Assembly (NCBI GenBank): GCA_018296165.2
Contig: JACKQL020000002.1
Span: forward strand, 2,530,420-2,594,419
Direction: 5' to 3'
From: Termitomyces sp. T153
Taxonomy: Eukaryota; Basidiomycota; Agaricomycetes; Agaricales; Lyophyllaceae
Length of the DNA: 64,000 nucleotides
Shown: piece by piece, positions 1-12,300 of the stretch
How the letters are laid out: each line of letters begins with the position of its first letter
How positions within the stretch are numbered: position 1 is the stretch's first letter
Position numbers and translations under genes: made by a program
The notes under the pieces: generated by a model
Database searches by the model: none
What the model was told of the DNA's origin: nothing
What the model saw: the letters and a program-made list of their open reading frames with translations, nothing else

Positions 1-146
1 CAACATACATAGATGGCTGCATGCTCCTAAACTTGGGTCTGGTGCTCCACTCTGTCCTCTGCAGCACAGACGGAACACTTCCAGGGGCACCTGCTCATAG
101 ATACCTCCCCTTTGGTCCAATCAATTTCAGAGTTGTTCTCCTGGAG

Positions 147-480
147 CTATATAAAACCAAGAATCATGTCCTGCCTTCCTAAGCTGGTGATGGCAAATCT
201 GATGTGCTCTGCATGGTTCCAATAACAGAGGACCAGATCAACCATGGAGTTGATGGCACCTGCTTTGTTAGGCATTCCATTGATGTTGTAGACAGGAATG
301 GGCTTGGAAAGGGGCTGCATGGTCAGGCTGTGGCATTTGACAGACTCTGAGTCTAGGAACAGTCCTGTTGCTCTGCTGTTTAGAAGAGCCATGACTCCAT
401 GGATTTGCTAAGTGTCTGTTGTCTCACCCTCCACATCAAGGTGCAGAGAGTTGGTGGATGGGGCAGAGGCCATCACATAC
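147..480 (-). pseudogene. Retropepsin-like protease remnant of gypsy element A
   Basis: Minus-strand remnant of the aspartic protease that follows gag. The block ALLNSRATGLFLDS corresponds to the catalytic loop, where the family has D-S/T-G. Here Asp is replaced by Asn and Gly by Arg. The conserved downstream block ending MILGF, which in the family is followed by a Trp-Leu, is visible near 147-170. The mutated active site and the stops around it indicate an inactive relic. The copy at 32.3 kb keeps the Asp but also has Arg for Gly. Confidence 0.65.
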
Positions 481-699
481 TGTCAGGGCATTTGATGTGC
501 CCAAGTAGGGCTGCACCAACAGACCTTCAGAGGTGTCAGGGAGCTTGGCAGGGGCTCTGGAGTTAGTGTTTGTATGTCTGAAAGGGGGGATTGAGGTTCT
601 TCTGTCTCAGAATGAAGGGTGTCAGAAAAGGCAGTTTCATTTTCTATCAACAGACATGAGAACCTGTTAGCACTCAGTGATGGAGACATACACCTCATC

Positions 700-1841
700 T
701 GTTACTCAACTCAAAATCCCCCTCCAGCTCTGGAGGTGAGGTGCATGCACTGATCTCCTCTGGGGTCAACTCTGGTGTAGGCCCATCCAGTGATGGAGCT
801 CCAGTGGCATCCTTTGTGGCCAGCAGCTGCAGGAGGAGTTCCTCCTGCTCTGTGTAGAAAGGTAGTTATCTCCAGGCCCAGGGGGCAGTGCTGTGCAAAG
901 TGCCCAGGCTTCTAGCATCTCTGGCATAGTGGTGGGGCAGTGCAGAGCTGCCTGGCAGTGTCCACATCCATGGGGATCCCCAGTGGCAAGGGGCATGCTG
1001 CAGGGATAGCCAGAGTAAAGGCTGGCATTGGATAGGCAAGTGCAGGGTGGCAGAGATTGCTAATTGGAGCTGGGCATAGTGCAGAATAGGGGTGGTGGAG
1101 CTCTCTTTGGATCTCCATGAGTTGTCATTGGTCCTGGGCCACCTTGTACCACAATGCAATCTTTTCATCATTGGGGCAACCCTCTGCCAGATTGTCAATG
1201 CATTCCACCAGTGTGAGGTGCAAGCCATCCTAGAAAGTAAGGCATAGTTGGAGGCCATCAGGGAGAGTGGCCTGCTCCACCAGAGCCCAGAACAAGTCAA
1301 TGTACTCATCCAGTGTACACTTCCCTTGTCTGTACTGCTCCTGATTGTGTAGCATCAAAGCTGCAGTCTTGGTGGGGTCTAATGGAAAAAACTCCACACA
1401 GAAGTCCTTCTCAAAGGCAGCCCAGTCTGGAAAGCTTCCAACACCTCCAGAGCAGTGGAAGACTTGCAGTGCATATGTAGAGGCACATCTGGTCTTCATG
1501 TATGACAGCACTCAGGCTATTTTCAGCACATTGGAGTCAAAGGCATTCCTGCTGAGGTGGATATAGGTGAGGCAGGAGTGCAGGAATCACTTCCTGCTGG
1601 AGCAGGCACCATTGTATGCATCTAGTAGTGCAGGATGTGGAATCTGTAGCCATAAGGTCACTGGAGCTGCAGAAATGGGTGCAGATGCAGTTGGGGCTGG
1701 TTCTGCAGTTACAGGAGGGGCAGAGTTAGGGGGTAGGCATTCAAGCAGCACCTGGAGGGATTGGGAGATAAGATCAGTTGTTTGACAGAGGATAGAGAGT
1801 TCAGTAGTATGGTGGGTTAGAGATGATTGCATTAATTGCAC
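700..1841 (-). pseudogene. Gag remnant of gypsy element A
   Basis: A retrotransposon gag (capsid/nucleocapsid) relic read in pieces from 1841 down to about 700. The N-terminal part (1841-1587) is a helical segment that recurs at 33.8 kb and 28.0 kb. The central block (1511-1230) has the gag core signature with FEKDF, EFFPLDP and a following Tyr/Gln-rich helix. Around 930-880 a CCHC zinc knuckle (C-Q-R-C, then GHFA and a final C) is visible but carries a stop inside. Several frameshifts and stops make it a pseudogene. The same blocks appear in the same order in the copy at 32.7-33.9 kb. Confidence 0.7.
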
Positions 1842-2399
1842 CTGGGTTTCTAGATGAAGCAGGCAAGTCCAGGCTTTGTTCTGCAGGGCCAGGGCCTCTG
1901 AGGGTGTGTCTGGGTTGGCAAGCTAAGACATAGAACTCTGCAGTGTTTAGTCCTGGTGGGGAAGTGATGGGTAGCAGCTTGGAGGTTCCTTGTGGCTATG
2001 AGGGGCTCCCAGACCAGTTTTAGGAGACTTGTTCTGCTGTAAGGGCAACCTCTAGAGTGGCAGATTGGAGTCAAACTTCCTGAGTTCATTGCATCCTAGA
2101 GTCTGCCTCTGAACCCTCTTTGACCATTCTTGGGAGCATGGTCAGTAGTTGGGCCATTGCCCCCTCTAGTCAAAGAGGAGCTGTAACCATTGCCATTCAT
2201 ATTTGTCCATTGTTGTGTTATATCTCTTGTTGTGTCGGGTAGTTGTGTGGGTTATACTCAGATACAATTGTGAGTTTAAGCAGGAGCACTGCATGGCACA
2301 ACTCTCATAAAAACAATGCCACCTGAACTTACCTAGTTTAGATAGGAGGTCCCATTGAGATTACCTGTTGCCCCTGGGCCCAGTCAATTCATCTCAATA

Positions 2400-4640
2400 T
2401 CTAACTTCATGTAGTCACATCAGATAGGGTTGTGATCAGCACCCTTGCAGTTATAGCAGTGCAAGTGGCTCTCCTTGTTGACTAGGGTAGTGCTGCCACA
2501 GTCCATGTCTATGAAGCAGATGCCCCAAATGTGTTGCAAGATTACAAAATAGCTTGTCCAAGTGATGGAGGGGGATGTTTTGAAGAAGATATTCCAGAGA
2601 GACTTCTTCATGCTAAATTTGGCCATGTGCACAATTATTTCCTCCCCCTTGGTGAGTCTAACTTTGATTGATTCTATAATGTCTAGTGCAGGTTGGATGT
2701 TGTGTTGGGAGGTACCATCATCCAAAATTTTCCCTTTCAGGAGTGTTACAAAATCTTCATTTTTTGCTAGAGTTCTGCAGATAATCATTGTCACAATGGA
2801 TTCTGAGTCCTTGACTGCTTCTGGGCTGTGGATGCTCAAGGTGAAGGAAGCCCTTCAGGGTGCATAGGAAGTGAGGAGTAGGGGGGTTGTATGGTAAGAT
2901 GATTGCTGACACATCTGTGGTTGAGATGATCAGGTTCACCAAGAGGATTTCTTTTGCATTGTCAGATATTCTGGAGAGTAAAAAGTGGTAAGGAGGTTTC
3001 TGTTGCTTGTTGCAGCATTTGCTACCCAGTTCCTTTTCTTGCTGCAGAGTCAAGAGCCTAGCTTTCTCAGTTGCAAATCCAGAGTTTGGGCTCAGAGTAA
3101 GTATTGAATATAGTTCTCTGTTCTAGGAGGAGGTTGTACCAGGAGGAGGTGGAGAGGTGTATGGCAAGAAAGCCCCCAACAGGTGAGGGGGTGTGGGTTA
3201 GGCTCTTTGGCAGCTTGTACAGTCTGGGAGTTTGGGTCTGGGGGTAAGCCATTGAGAAAGCTTCCCTGAGCATTCCTATGAGGGGTCCTTCTTGGATCTC
3301 CACCAGCTCAAGCAGTCTAGAAGGTTGTGGCTGGGGATGGGATGTGGTGGATGTCTTCCTTTGCATTGTTGCATCTGGCTTTTCTATGCAAGTGCATTTG
3401 ACTATCTATGGGGAGTCCACTCTTTGTATTAGGGGTTCAGGGACATGGGGAGGGTGTCCTTTCCTCTGCACTTATTTTCTACCTCAAAAGGGGAGGGGGG
3501 GGGATGTTACCATGGTGGTATCTCCTTTGTTGTCACTTCTAGGGAGGGGGGACATGGTAAGTTTGTCTAGACTTGGTGGAGGGATGTTGAGTGGGGAGGG
3601 GCTGGCAACATTTGATTCATTTTCCAAGAAGTTCATGTCTGATGACATGTGGCTAGCTCCAGTGTCAAGTCTCTTTCTATTGTGAGCATGTACCCCCCAT
3701 TGTTTTTCAGGGCTTGCTGATTGGAGTCTTTTCTTTGGGTCCTCAGCATTGGGCATGAGGTTGTTACACAGTTAATGAGGGTGGACTCTTGCTTTACCCA
3801 CAACTTTAGGGGAGGTAAGGTGTACTTTGAGTTTTTTCCACTCCTGGTGATCTTATCTCTTATCAATAGATTTCTATCTTCATCTTATACCATGTTTGGA
3901 GGATGTCTGTTTGTGTATCCATTTACTACTATTTGTTTTGTTTCTTAGGGTTTAATAAGCATTTGTATATATTGAGGGAGTATGTATTTGTTGGGTCTAT
4001 ATAGTCATATGTATAGTGTATGTCATGTTTTGTGTAGTTTTCATGGTCTGTGCCATGTCCTTATTGTGTATACTTCCTCAATAGTGCTATATTGGATATG
4101 TATGATAGTAATCATGGTATGTATTGGGGCATGGGGAGTGTTTGGTCCTAAGGTGGATGTACCATAGTACCTTCACTCCTCTTTGTTCTCTCTTCATTCC
4201 TATGGTCAGGCCTACTCTTTGGGTCAGCTCAGAGGAAGCCTCTCTTTGCTGCCATTTCATGTATTTTGTTGATTTCTTTTTTGTTAAACCCTACAGTTTC
4301 ATATAGGTCTATGAGTCCTAGTTGGAGGGGTGGGTTTGTGAGACATCTTTGTATGCCCTTCCCATAGTCTTTCATGAGCCTAGACATCCCTGTTACCCAG
4401 GAGATATGTACTTGTAAAATGCATGTTGCCCCAGTGTTCATATCTTTTGCCCAGAAGGAGAACCACTTTGGATTGGGTGGGTAGTCACATGGGTGAACTG
4501 GCTCTTGGAGTTTTGTTTTTAGGTAAGGCATGCTGTTTGTGTTTATAGCAAGGGGTGGTGGGTATATGCTGACTTCATCACCCTCTCCCATGTTGTTTAT
4601 CATGTGGCATGACCCATTGGGTAGGGTCTCCATTAGGCTG
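2400..4640 (-). mobile_element. Decayed retroelement with CCHC gag-like ORFs, type unclear
   Basis: Minus-strand fragments of protein-coding origin lie at 4633-4229, 3366-3067, 3053-2757 and 2839-2420, separated by stops. The last block ends with a zinc-knuckle pattern C-YN-C-KGAD-H followed by four residues (one now a stop) and C, that is CX2CX4HX4C. This pattern is typical of retroelement nucleocapsid or ORF1 proteins. I see no reverse transcriptase, so I cannot tell whether this was an LTR or a LINE-type element. CpG is almost absent. The segment ends where the CpG-rich LTR at 4646 starts. Confidence 0.45.
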
Positions 4641-4645
4641 GATAT

Positions 4646-5739
4646 TGTCAGGTTCCGCTGATGACGGGGGCTCAGTACACTGGCAAGTCCTTACTAGGCA
4701 GACGTGATGTCCTGCGCTTATAACCAGGCATCCAGAGTTGGAGCGGAGGTGGGGAAAGCTTGCGAGGAGGTCTCTGGGGAGAGCGGCCCGAGTAAGTCCT
4801 GAATGGTCCGGAGGAGTCTAAGACCAAAGGTACTGGTCGTTGACCCAGAGTGAGTGTCAGGGCTAGTTCGTGGGCACACAAATAGATTGCGGGGTAAGCA
4901 GAGGCTTCTCGGGTGATGGGGGCGGGGTTGGAGCTGGATAGGGGATCACCAGGGCTTGATGGGTTCTGGGGCCGAGCGGGTAGCAAGGTTCGGAGTTGTC
5001 GTAAGAATGTTCGGGTTGTGGCACGTGCGTGGAGTTCGTACTGACGTAGGGAGCAAGGGAAACTTAGAGGAACAAAGGAATTATGTACAGTCAAGACGAG
5101 ACGGAGACGAGGCGAGACTGAGAAAAAAAGATAGATTTGAAACTTAAAAACAGGAATAGAGACGAGACAAGAGACAAAACATAGGAAACTGGTAAATGTA
5201 ATATCAAGACTAAAGTTCAAGGAGTTATTCTACGACTTATATACCGACTACTGGGTACCTCGGAGGGCGGCGGATATGGTGGTGGGAGTCAACGGAGCTG
5301 TGCGGAGTTGACAGGTGTTGGGTACAATTCAAGGTCGGGCCGCAGCGGTATTCTAATGGGATCAGTTGGGGGTGCAGCCGCTCCGGGGACGTCGTGATAC
5401 TCTGGGACAGGTCGGATAAACTAGGGTAGGGGGTCGGGGATGTATGACGTGGCCAGGAATGGTGGGGGAAGGTTTTAGGGGGAGTGTTGATGGCTATGGA
5501 GAGGGAGTTGCCGTCGGGGTTTGCCGGAGAAGTGTTGGAGTTATCCAGTGTGGGCGCAAAAGTGTGGGCGGGGTTCAGGGGAGTTAGACGGGAAATTGGG
5601 AGGGGTTGGGAGCAGTGTCTAGGGAGCAGGTCATGACATCACCCCCCCTTCAGCGTCGAGACCCTCGAGACGCAGGGAGTGAGTCGGGGATCGGTAGGGC
5701 GTGGGAATCAAAGTTGATCAATATTGATCAAACCACAGC
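4646..5739 (-). mobile_element. 3' end of a chromovirus copy (element 0): LTR plus internal tail
   Basis: An LTR in minus orientation (4646-5638, 993 bp) starts TGTCA and ends TGACA. It is homologous over its length to the LTRs at 5740 and 15561. It is followed by the polypurine tract region (5639 onward) and about 100 bp of internal sequence that includes the 18-bp palindrome at 5714-5731. The homology to the full elements stops at 5739, where the 5' LTR of the young element begins. The rest of this copy is not found on the other side of the young element. Confidence 0.8.
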
Positions 5740-6726
5740 TGTCACGACCCGCTCCCTAGATCCCTAGACACAGCCCCCAACCCCTCCCGATAACTCCCCG
5801 GAACCCCGCCCACACTTTCGACGCCCACACGGGGCAACTCCGACGCTTCTCCGGCAAACCCCGACGGCAACTCCCTATCCGTGGCCATCAACACCCCCTT
5901 GAAACCTTCCCCCACCGTTCCTGGACACGTCATACGTCCCCGACCCCCTACCCTAGTTCACCCGACCCATCCCGGAGTGCCACAACGCCCCGGAGCGGCC
6001 GCGCCCCCAACTGATCCCATCAGAATACCGCCGCGGCCCGAACTTGGGTTGTACCCGACACCCGTCGACTCAGCACAGCCCCGTCGACCCCCGCCATCAC
6101 ATCCGCCGCCCTTGGAGGCACCCAGTAGTTGGTATATAAGTCATAGAATGACTCCTCGGACCCTAGTCTTGATATTACATTTTACCGGTTTCCTATGTTT
6201 CGTCTCTCGTCTCGTTTGTATTTCTGTTCCTAGGTTTCGAATCTATCTTTTCTCAGTCTCGTCTCGTCTCCGTCTCGTCTCGACTGTACATATTTCCTTT
6301 GTTCCCCTGAAGTTCCCTTGCTCCCTACATCAGTACGAACTCCGCGCACGCGCCACGACCTGAACATTCCTAACGACAACCCCGGGCCTCACTACCCGCT
6401 CACCCCGGAACCCATCAAGCCCCGGTAACCCCCTATCCAACCGACCCCGCCCCCCCGACAGCCGAGAAGCCTCCGCCTACCCCGCAATCCCCTCGTGCGT
6501 CCGCTAACGAGCTCCGACACCCCCCCGGGTCAACGACCAGTACCTCCGGTCTTAGACCCCTCTGAATCACTCCGGACCTACTCGGGCCGCTATCCCTAGG
6601 GGCCCCTCGCAAGCCTTCCCCACCTCCGCTCCAACCCCGGGCGCCTGGTTATAAACGCAGGACATCGCGTCCGCCTAGTAAGGACTCGCCAGTGTACTGA
6701 GCCACCGACGTCAGCGGAACCTGACA
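5740..6726 (+). repeat. 5' LTR of element 1
   Basis: 987 bp, starting TGTCA and ending TGACA, a 5-bp terminal inverted repeat. A TATA box (TATATAA, 6133-6139) lies about 32 bp before AGTCTTGATATTA (6165-6177), which is the likely 5' end of the transcript. U3 would then be 5740-6164 and R/U5 6165-6726. The leader after the start is rich in TCTCG/GTCTC pyrimidine repeats (about 6195-6285). A 160-codon open frame inside it (5881-6363) recurs unchanged in the other LTR and is probably not coding. Confidence 0.92.
6133..6177 (+). promoter_or_regulatory. LTR TATA box and predicted transcript start
   Basis: TATATAA at 6133-6139 is followed about 32 bp later by AGTCTTGATATTA (6165-6177). The same spacing is present in the 3' LTR (start element at 15986) and in the three minus-oriented LTRs. 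The start is inferred from spacing and from the complementarity to the primer site, not measured. Confidence 0.65.
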
Positions 6727-6739
6727 TAATATCAAGACT
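6727..6739 (+). other. Primer-binding site, self-primer type
   Basis: TAATATCAAGACT directly follows the TGACA end of the 5' LTR. It is the exact reverse complement of AGTCTTGATATTA at 6165-6177, where the transcript should begin. No TGG-type tRNA complement is seen here. In Tf1-type elements the mRNA 5' end folds back onto such a site and is cut to form the primer. The inverted copy (element 3) has one change here, C to T, which still allows a G-U pair. Confidence 0.75.
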
Positions 6740-6758
6740 CCCCCTTACCCCGTTCTCG

Positions 6759-9269
6759 ATGTCTGCGTTCAACCCCGCGTACAACCCAGTCGGTTACCCA
6801 ACCGACGCCTACGGCCGGCCCATATTGGAAAACTCCTACGCCCCATTCTACCCGGGCCCCTTCACGGACCAATACGTGCCCCGTCACTGGACCCCTGACC
6901 CCAACCAGGTGTTCTACGCCCCCTCCATCAGCCAGGGAATACCCCCGGGCTGGCGCCGCCCTCCCGCATTCCACGCCGATGGCAACAACCCCCGTATCAA
7001 CCCCGGAGGATACTCCGCAGCACCCCCCAACCCCGCCTACCTTCCCCCCGCCCATTATTATGCGTATCCAATCCCCGCTGCAGCCCCAGCCCCTCCGGAA
7101 GCTACGGATAACTATTCCCCACCCCGCCCACCATTCGCCGTTCAAACCCCTCCTTCCCCCAGGCAGCAGAGGATCGAAGCCTACGCCCAGCAACGCGACG
7201 AAGTCCTCCGCTTCCTTCGCCTGTCCCCTGCGGAATTCGCAAGGCGTACCCGCACCTTCCTTACCAGCCTAGGCTACCCCGACACCTCCGCAACCCCGGA
7301 GGTCTGGGCGGACCGACTCCTCGACTTCCACGAACGCTACCTGCAAGGGAACCTCCCGGAGAATACGCAAGGCACCCTGGGCCTCGACGAGAACTTACGG
7401 AACGAGCTCCGCGCCTTGGTCGAAGAAATCCACACTAGCCCGAACCCCCGCCCCTTCGAAGATCCCCTGGACCCCGCCCGCTCCTTCCACGTGCAACGCG
7501 AGGAACCCGTCGGGACACGAAACGAAGCCCCATCTTCCGTTCCCCACCAGCAGGAAGAACTCAACGCGGCCTCCAGCATCTTGAGGAATCTCAACCCCGC
7601 GGGGGGGCTGTTCGACCAACCCGCCGCCCACACCCTGGCCCTCTCCGCCCGGCCCCGGGCCAGCTCGGTGCCCAGCACCTTCCAAACCTGGGATCAACCC
7701 GCCATCCCCGAAATCCGCTCCCAACGACCGTCCCTACGCGTCGACGACGACAACCGGACCCTCTCCTATATCGACGAGCCGGGCAACCCCGTCGACGAAC
7801 ACCCCCCGCGCAACGGGCCCCAACGAGACCGACCCCCCCATTTCGACCTCCGCGCCCCTCGTAGCAACGCCCCTCCGCCCCGTCCCAACGCCCCAGTCCC
7901 CCCGCGACAGCCCCTGGGCCCCGGGGCGCCCCGACCCCCTCTGTCCGCCAACCCCTTTCGTCCCCCGCCCGCCCCGATGCCTAACCCCCCCAACGACATC
8001 AACTATTTCGGACCCCCGAATCCCGGAGGACCCTCTCCCCCTCGATGGGCCCCAGGACCCGCCCCGGGTAGTGTAGGTCAAAACCCCGGTGGGGGACCAC
8101 CCAATGGCGGACCCCCAGGAGGATGGGGCCCGGCGATGGACAACTTCCCCCCCCAGCGCGGAAACGGAAACAACTACTACTACTACTACAACGCCGGACC
8201 CCCACCCCGAACTCAAAATTCGCAGGACGACACCCGCGACGCACTGGCCCGGGAAGGAAAGCTCGACATCCAGAAGCCCGAACCCTTCACCGGCCGCGAC
8301 CCCCGGAAGTGGCGAATCTTCCTGACCCAATGCTTAACTATGTTTCAAGCTAAGCCCATCACTTTTCAGCTTGAGAGCTCACGAGTAGCCTTCGCCGCAT
8401 CATACTTACAGGGCATCGCTTTCGACCACTACACCGCGCTACTCCGGTTCGACCCAAACAATCCCGTACTCTCCCATTGGCTCGCTTTCACTCAAGAGTT
8501 CTCGAGTAAGTTTGGCGTCTTTGACACCGTAGCAGAGGCGGAGGAAAATCTCTTCAACCTCCGAATGCGCGACAACGAACGCTTCACGACCTTCATCGTA
8601 CGGTTCGAACGAGAGGCCTACGAGACCGGCTGGAATTACAACGCCCTCCGGTTCGCCCTCCGTCGTGCCCTGCCCCAACGGATCAAGGACGTCCTTCGCC
8701 TCGCGCCCAAACAAACCACCTACGACGGGTACAAGGCGCTCGTTACCCAGGTCGACCAACGTTATTGGGAAGATCGCAGCGAAAACACGGCGCCCCGGAC
8801 CTCGTGGAATACTTCCGGTAACACCAACTGGCAGACCGGAGCAACCAATGGCATCCGACCCTCCATCCCCGCTAGCCCTGCTAACCCCGCACCCCGCTTC
8901 CCCCCGGGCCGAGGAGTCCCCAACACAAATCGGCCCCCGGGACAGCGACCACCCGCCCAGCTCAACGCCGCCGACCTCCACGACACCCCAGTACCTCCGG
9001 ATACCAATCCCGACGACTGCGACGACAGCCTGGACCCCGCCAACGATCAGGAAGCCCTATGCGCAAACAGGATCCAGGACAGTCAGTGGATTGACGTGCC
9101 GGAAGAAACGCAGGAGAAACGACGGAAGGAGGGCGCGTGCATCCTATGTGGTGAGCAGGGACATTTTATTCGCAATTGCCCTAAACGACAGGTGATGGGA
9201 CGCGCCGTGTGGACGATCGACGGAGAAGACTGTAACTACCAGTTCACGGAAAACGAGTCGGCGGTTTAG
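6759..9269 (+). CDS. gag: Gag polyprotein of element 1
   Basis: An 836-residue Gag that should form the virus-like particle and bind the element RNA. The start ATG lies 32 bp after the LTR. The N-terminal 500 residues are low-complexity and rich in Pro, Asn and Gly, including a run of tyrosines near residue 470. A capsid-type domain follows (about residues 505-670, starting FTGRDPRKW). A CCHC zinc knuckle sits near the C terminus (C794, C797, H802, C807; CX2CX4HX4C). The length is greater than usual for fungal gypsy Gag because of the Pro-rich N-terminal part. Pol lies in the -1 frame. Its frame is open from 9236, so the two frames overlap by 34 nt before the Gag stop at 9267. The frame is intact. 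Confidence 0.92.
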   Translation: MSAFNPAYNPVGYPTDAYGRPILENSYAPFYPGPFTDQYVPRHWTPDPNQVFYAPSISQGIPPGWRRPPAFHADGNNPRINPGGYSAAPPNPAYLPPAHYYAYPIPAAAPAPPEATDNYSPPRPPFAVQTPPSPRQQRIEAYAQQRDEVLRFLRLSPAEFARRTRTFLTSLGYPDTSATPEVWADRLLDFHERYLQGNLPENTQGTLGLDENLRNELRALVEEIHTSPNPRPFEDPLDPARSFHVQREEPVGTRNEAPSSVPHQQEELNAASSILRNLNPAGGLFDQPAAHTLALSARPRASSVPSTFQTWDQPAIPEIRSQRPSLRVDDDNRTLSYIDEPGNPVDEHPPRNGPQRDRPPHFDLRAPRSNAPPPRPNAPVPPRQPLGPGAPRPPLSANPFRPPPAPMPNPPNDINYFGPPNPGGPSPPRWAPGPAPGSVGQNPGGGPPNGGPPGGWGPAMDNFPPQRGNGNNYYYYYNAGPPPRTQNSQDDTRDALAREGKLDIQKPEPFTGRDPRKWRIFLTQCLTMFQAKPITFQLESSRVAFAASYLQGIAFDHYTALLRFDPNNPVLSHWLAFTQEFSSKFGVFDTVAEAEENLFNLRMRDNERFTTFIVRFEREAYETGWNYNALRFALRRALPQRIKDVLRLAPKQTTYDGYKALVTQVDQRYWEDRSENTAPRTSWNTSGNTNWQTGATNGIRPSIPASPANPAPRFPPGRGVPNTNRPPGQRPPAQLNAADLHDTPVPPDTNPDDCDDSLDPANDQEALCANRIQDSQWIDVPEETQEKRRKEGACILCGEQGHFIRNCPKRQVMGRAVWTIDGEDCNYQFTENESAV

Positions 9270-9343
9270 GTCTGGAAGACGCACTAGACCGCGGACCACA
9301 TCCCGACGTCTTCTCCGCCCCAGCCACACTTCTCCGCGCAACG

Positions 9344-12300
9344 ATGCTCGCCCCGGACAACCCCCCAGCACACCTCCCCTCCCACTCCTCCACAAACCTC
9401 CTCCTCCGCACCACTCTCCCTTTCACCGACAAGCCCGTCCCCACACTAGTCGACAGCGGTGCCACCGATAACTTTGTTGACGAATCCCTGGCAGCGCTTG
9501 CCCCACAACCCCTCCGCCGTCTCCCCGCCCCGATCCCCCTCAAACTCTTTGACGGAGACTCTACTCCAGCGGGAGATATCACTCATTGCCTAGAAACGAC
9601 CCTGACCTTCGCCGACGGACAACGGCAAGAACTCCGGCTACTCGTCACAAAATTACACCCCTCCGCCCCCGTCGTCTTAGGGTTCTCATGGCTCCGCTCC
9701 ACCAACCCCCGCGTCGATTGGCCCAGTCTCACCCTACGCCTCGACCGGGACAACCCCGCCGATTCTGGGCTGGTACCCTTCCATGTCCCACCCCCCTCCG
9801 AGAGCTCCGAGGCCACGATCAACCAACCCCGGACCCCGCCGCAACTTCGCTCTAGATCTGCGCGATCATTCGTCATCTATGTCCGACTTGGCGGCTCGCT
9901 CAAGGAGCTTCCCGCCCTCATAGACAGCGGCGCCTCCGGTGTCTTCGTCAGCAATCAACTCGACCTCCGACGCAACGACCTCGACAAACCCCTCGAGCTC
10001 CAACTCTTCGATGGGAGCCCCGCCACGACAAGAATCACGCAGTACCACGACGACACCCTCACCCTCGACAACGACCTGCAGTTCCAGGCCCGACTCCTCG
10101 TTACCCAGCTACCCCCGTCGACCCCGATCGTGCTCGGACTCCCGTGGCTGCGAGACGTCAACCCCGACATCAACTGGAAGAACCTTACCATGCAATTCCC
10201 CGGCCCCGAAGCAAGGTTAGCAGCCGCCATCCACCTCCGCTTCCAGCCTATCCCGGACCCCGACGCCACCCCGGATCCGACTGCTACATCCACAGGACCC
10301 GACCCCGTCGACTCCGGAAACCTCGACATTAAAGTCATCGGCGCCGTCCCCTTCGCGCGCCTCCTACGGGAAGGCACCCCCGCCTTCCAGTTGCAAGTCA
10401 CGCCGGCCCTACCGGAGAAATACCTCCGCGCAGGGACTATCACGCCAGAAAGGAAGACGGAGGAACAGATCCTATCCGAAGTAGTTCCCCCGGAGTATCA
10501 TGAATTCGCTGACGTGTTCTCCGAAGGAAGTGCCAAGGAACTCCCTCCGCACCGCTCCTACGACCACCAGATCGACCTCGAAGAAGGCACCTCACCCCCG
10601 TTTGGCAAGATCTACAACATGTCCGAAGTCGAGCTCCGGGCCCTGAAGGAGTACCTCGACGACATGCTCGGCAAAGGCTTCATACGTCCCTCGATCTCCG
10701 CGGCTGGCGCCCCGGTCCTGTTCGCCAAGAAAAAAGACGGATCCCTCCGACTCTGTGTGGATTATCGGGGACTCAACAAAGTCACCAAGAAGAACCGGTA
10801 CCCCCTCCCCTTAATCGGAGACCTTGTTGATCGCCTTCGCAGCGCCAAGATTTACACGAAAATCGACCTTCGCTCCGGCTACAACAATGTCCGGATCGCC
10901 CCGGGGCATGAATGGAAGACCGCCTTTCGCACCCGCTACGGCCTCTTTGAGTATCTTGTAATGCCCTTCGGAATGACTAACTCCCCCGCCACCTTCCAGT
11001 ACTTCATGAACGACATCTTCCACGACATGAACGACGTCTTTGTCATCGTGTATTTGGACGATATCCTGATCTATTCGAACTCGCCCGCGGAGCATTCGGA
11101 GCACGTCCGCCGTGTCCTGGAACGGCTCCGAGAGTATCACCTTCATGCTAAACCCGAAAAGTGCTCATTCCACACAGCGGAAGTCGAATATCTCGGGGTC
11201 ATCGTCACCCCCGACGGTGTGCGCATGGATCCCGCCAAGGTCGACGCAATACTCAACTGGCCCTCCCCGCGGAACGTCAAGGAGGTACAGTCATTCTTGG
11301 GGTTTGCTAACTTCTATCGCCGCTTCATCGACAACTACTCCGGAATTACCAAGCCCCTCAACCGGCTCACAAGGAAGGACACCCCTTGGGATTGGGACAG
11401 CAAGTGCCAGAGCGTATTCCTCCTCCTGAAGAAGGCCTTCACCTCCGCTCCGGTCCTCCGCCATTTCGACCCCTCCCTACCGATCGTGCTCGAATGTGAC
11501 GCCTCCGACTACGCTATCGCCGGGATACTCTCCCAATCAAACTCGGAGGGCAAGGATCTCCGCCCCGTCGCATTCTACACCCGATCAATGATCCCCGCGG
11601 AACTCAACTACGACATTTACGACAAGGAACTCCTCGCAATCGTCGAAGCCTTCCGTCAGTGGCGGGCCTACCTCGAGGGGTCCCCGCACCGCATCCAAGT
11701 CTACTCCGACCACAACAACCTGCAATATTTCACGACCACGAAACAGCTCAGCCGCCGCCAGGCTCGATGGTCCGAAACCCTTTCGGAGTACGATTTTACC
11801 ATTCACTACCGCCCCGGGCGACTCGGCGCAAAGCCCGACGCCCTCACTCGAAGACCCGACGTGTATCCGAAGAAATCGTTCGAAACCGAACGAAATGCAT
11901 TCAACCATCGAGTGGTAATCCCACCTGAACATCTACATGCCGTGCTGATTTTAAACGAAGAAGGAATCCTCCAGCAAATCAGGAATTCACCCCCGGACCC
12001 CTTCTTCAACCAGCACGATCCCCGCAACAACCCCGATGAGTCGAGCGTAGACAACCCCTTTTCGCTATCCCCGGACCACCGCCTGCTGCTCCGAAGTGGA
12101 CGAATCTACGCCCCGGACCACAAGTCCATTCGCCTCGACATACTCCGGCAGCACCACGATCACAAGCTCCGGGGGCACCCAGGAATTCGTAAGACCCTTC
12201 AACTCATCTCCCGGACTTATTTTTGGCCAGGAATGAAGAAGGACGTCACGCGATACGTGAGGGCCTGTGAGCCCTGCCTACAGGCCAAAGTCCCCCGCCA

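Larger units (their letters stand above)
1..2150 (-). mobile_element. Decayed Ty3/gypsy element, family A/B (truncated by window edge)
   Basis: On the minus strand the order is leader (about 2150-1850), gag (about 1841-700) and the start of a protease/pol region (about 480-1). The rest of pol lies outside the window. The same order and closely similar sequence recur at 30.2-34.1 kb, which supports one family with two copies. The reading frames are broken into pieces by stops and shifts. CpG is nearly absent, as in the other old repeats here. No functional product is expected. Confidence 0.75.

Noticed and set aside
4646..5638. Solo LTR
   Set aside because: The polypurine tract and internal sequence with the palindrome follow it to 5739, so it is the 3' LTR of a larger copy rather than a solo LTR.
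5881..6363. 160-codon open frame inside the LTR, repeated at 15702-16184
   Set aside because: It lies across the TATA box and transcript start, is duplicated only because the LTR is, and has no protein-like features. GC- and C-rich sequence keeps several frames open by chance.
6727..6745. tRNA-primed primer-binding site
   Set aside because: No TGG start and no evident complement to a tRNA 3' end, while the 13-nt match to the predicted RNA 5' end is exact.
6732..8330. Long Gly/Val-rich frames on the minus strand opposite gag
   Set aside because: They mirror the C-rich gag coding strand, have biased composition and no domain, and gag itself has clear capsid and zinc-knuckle signatures.
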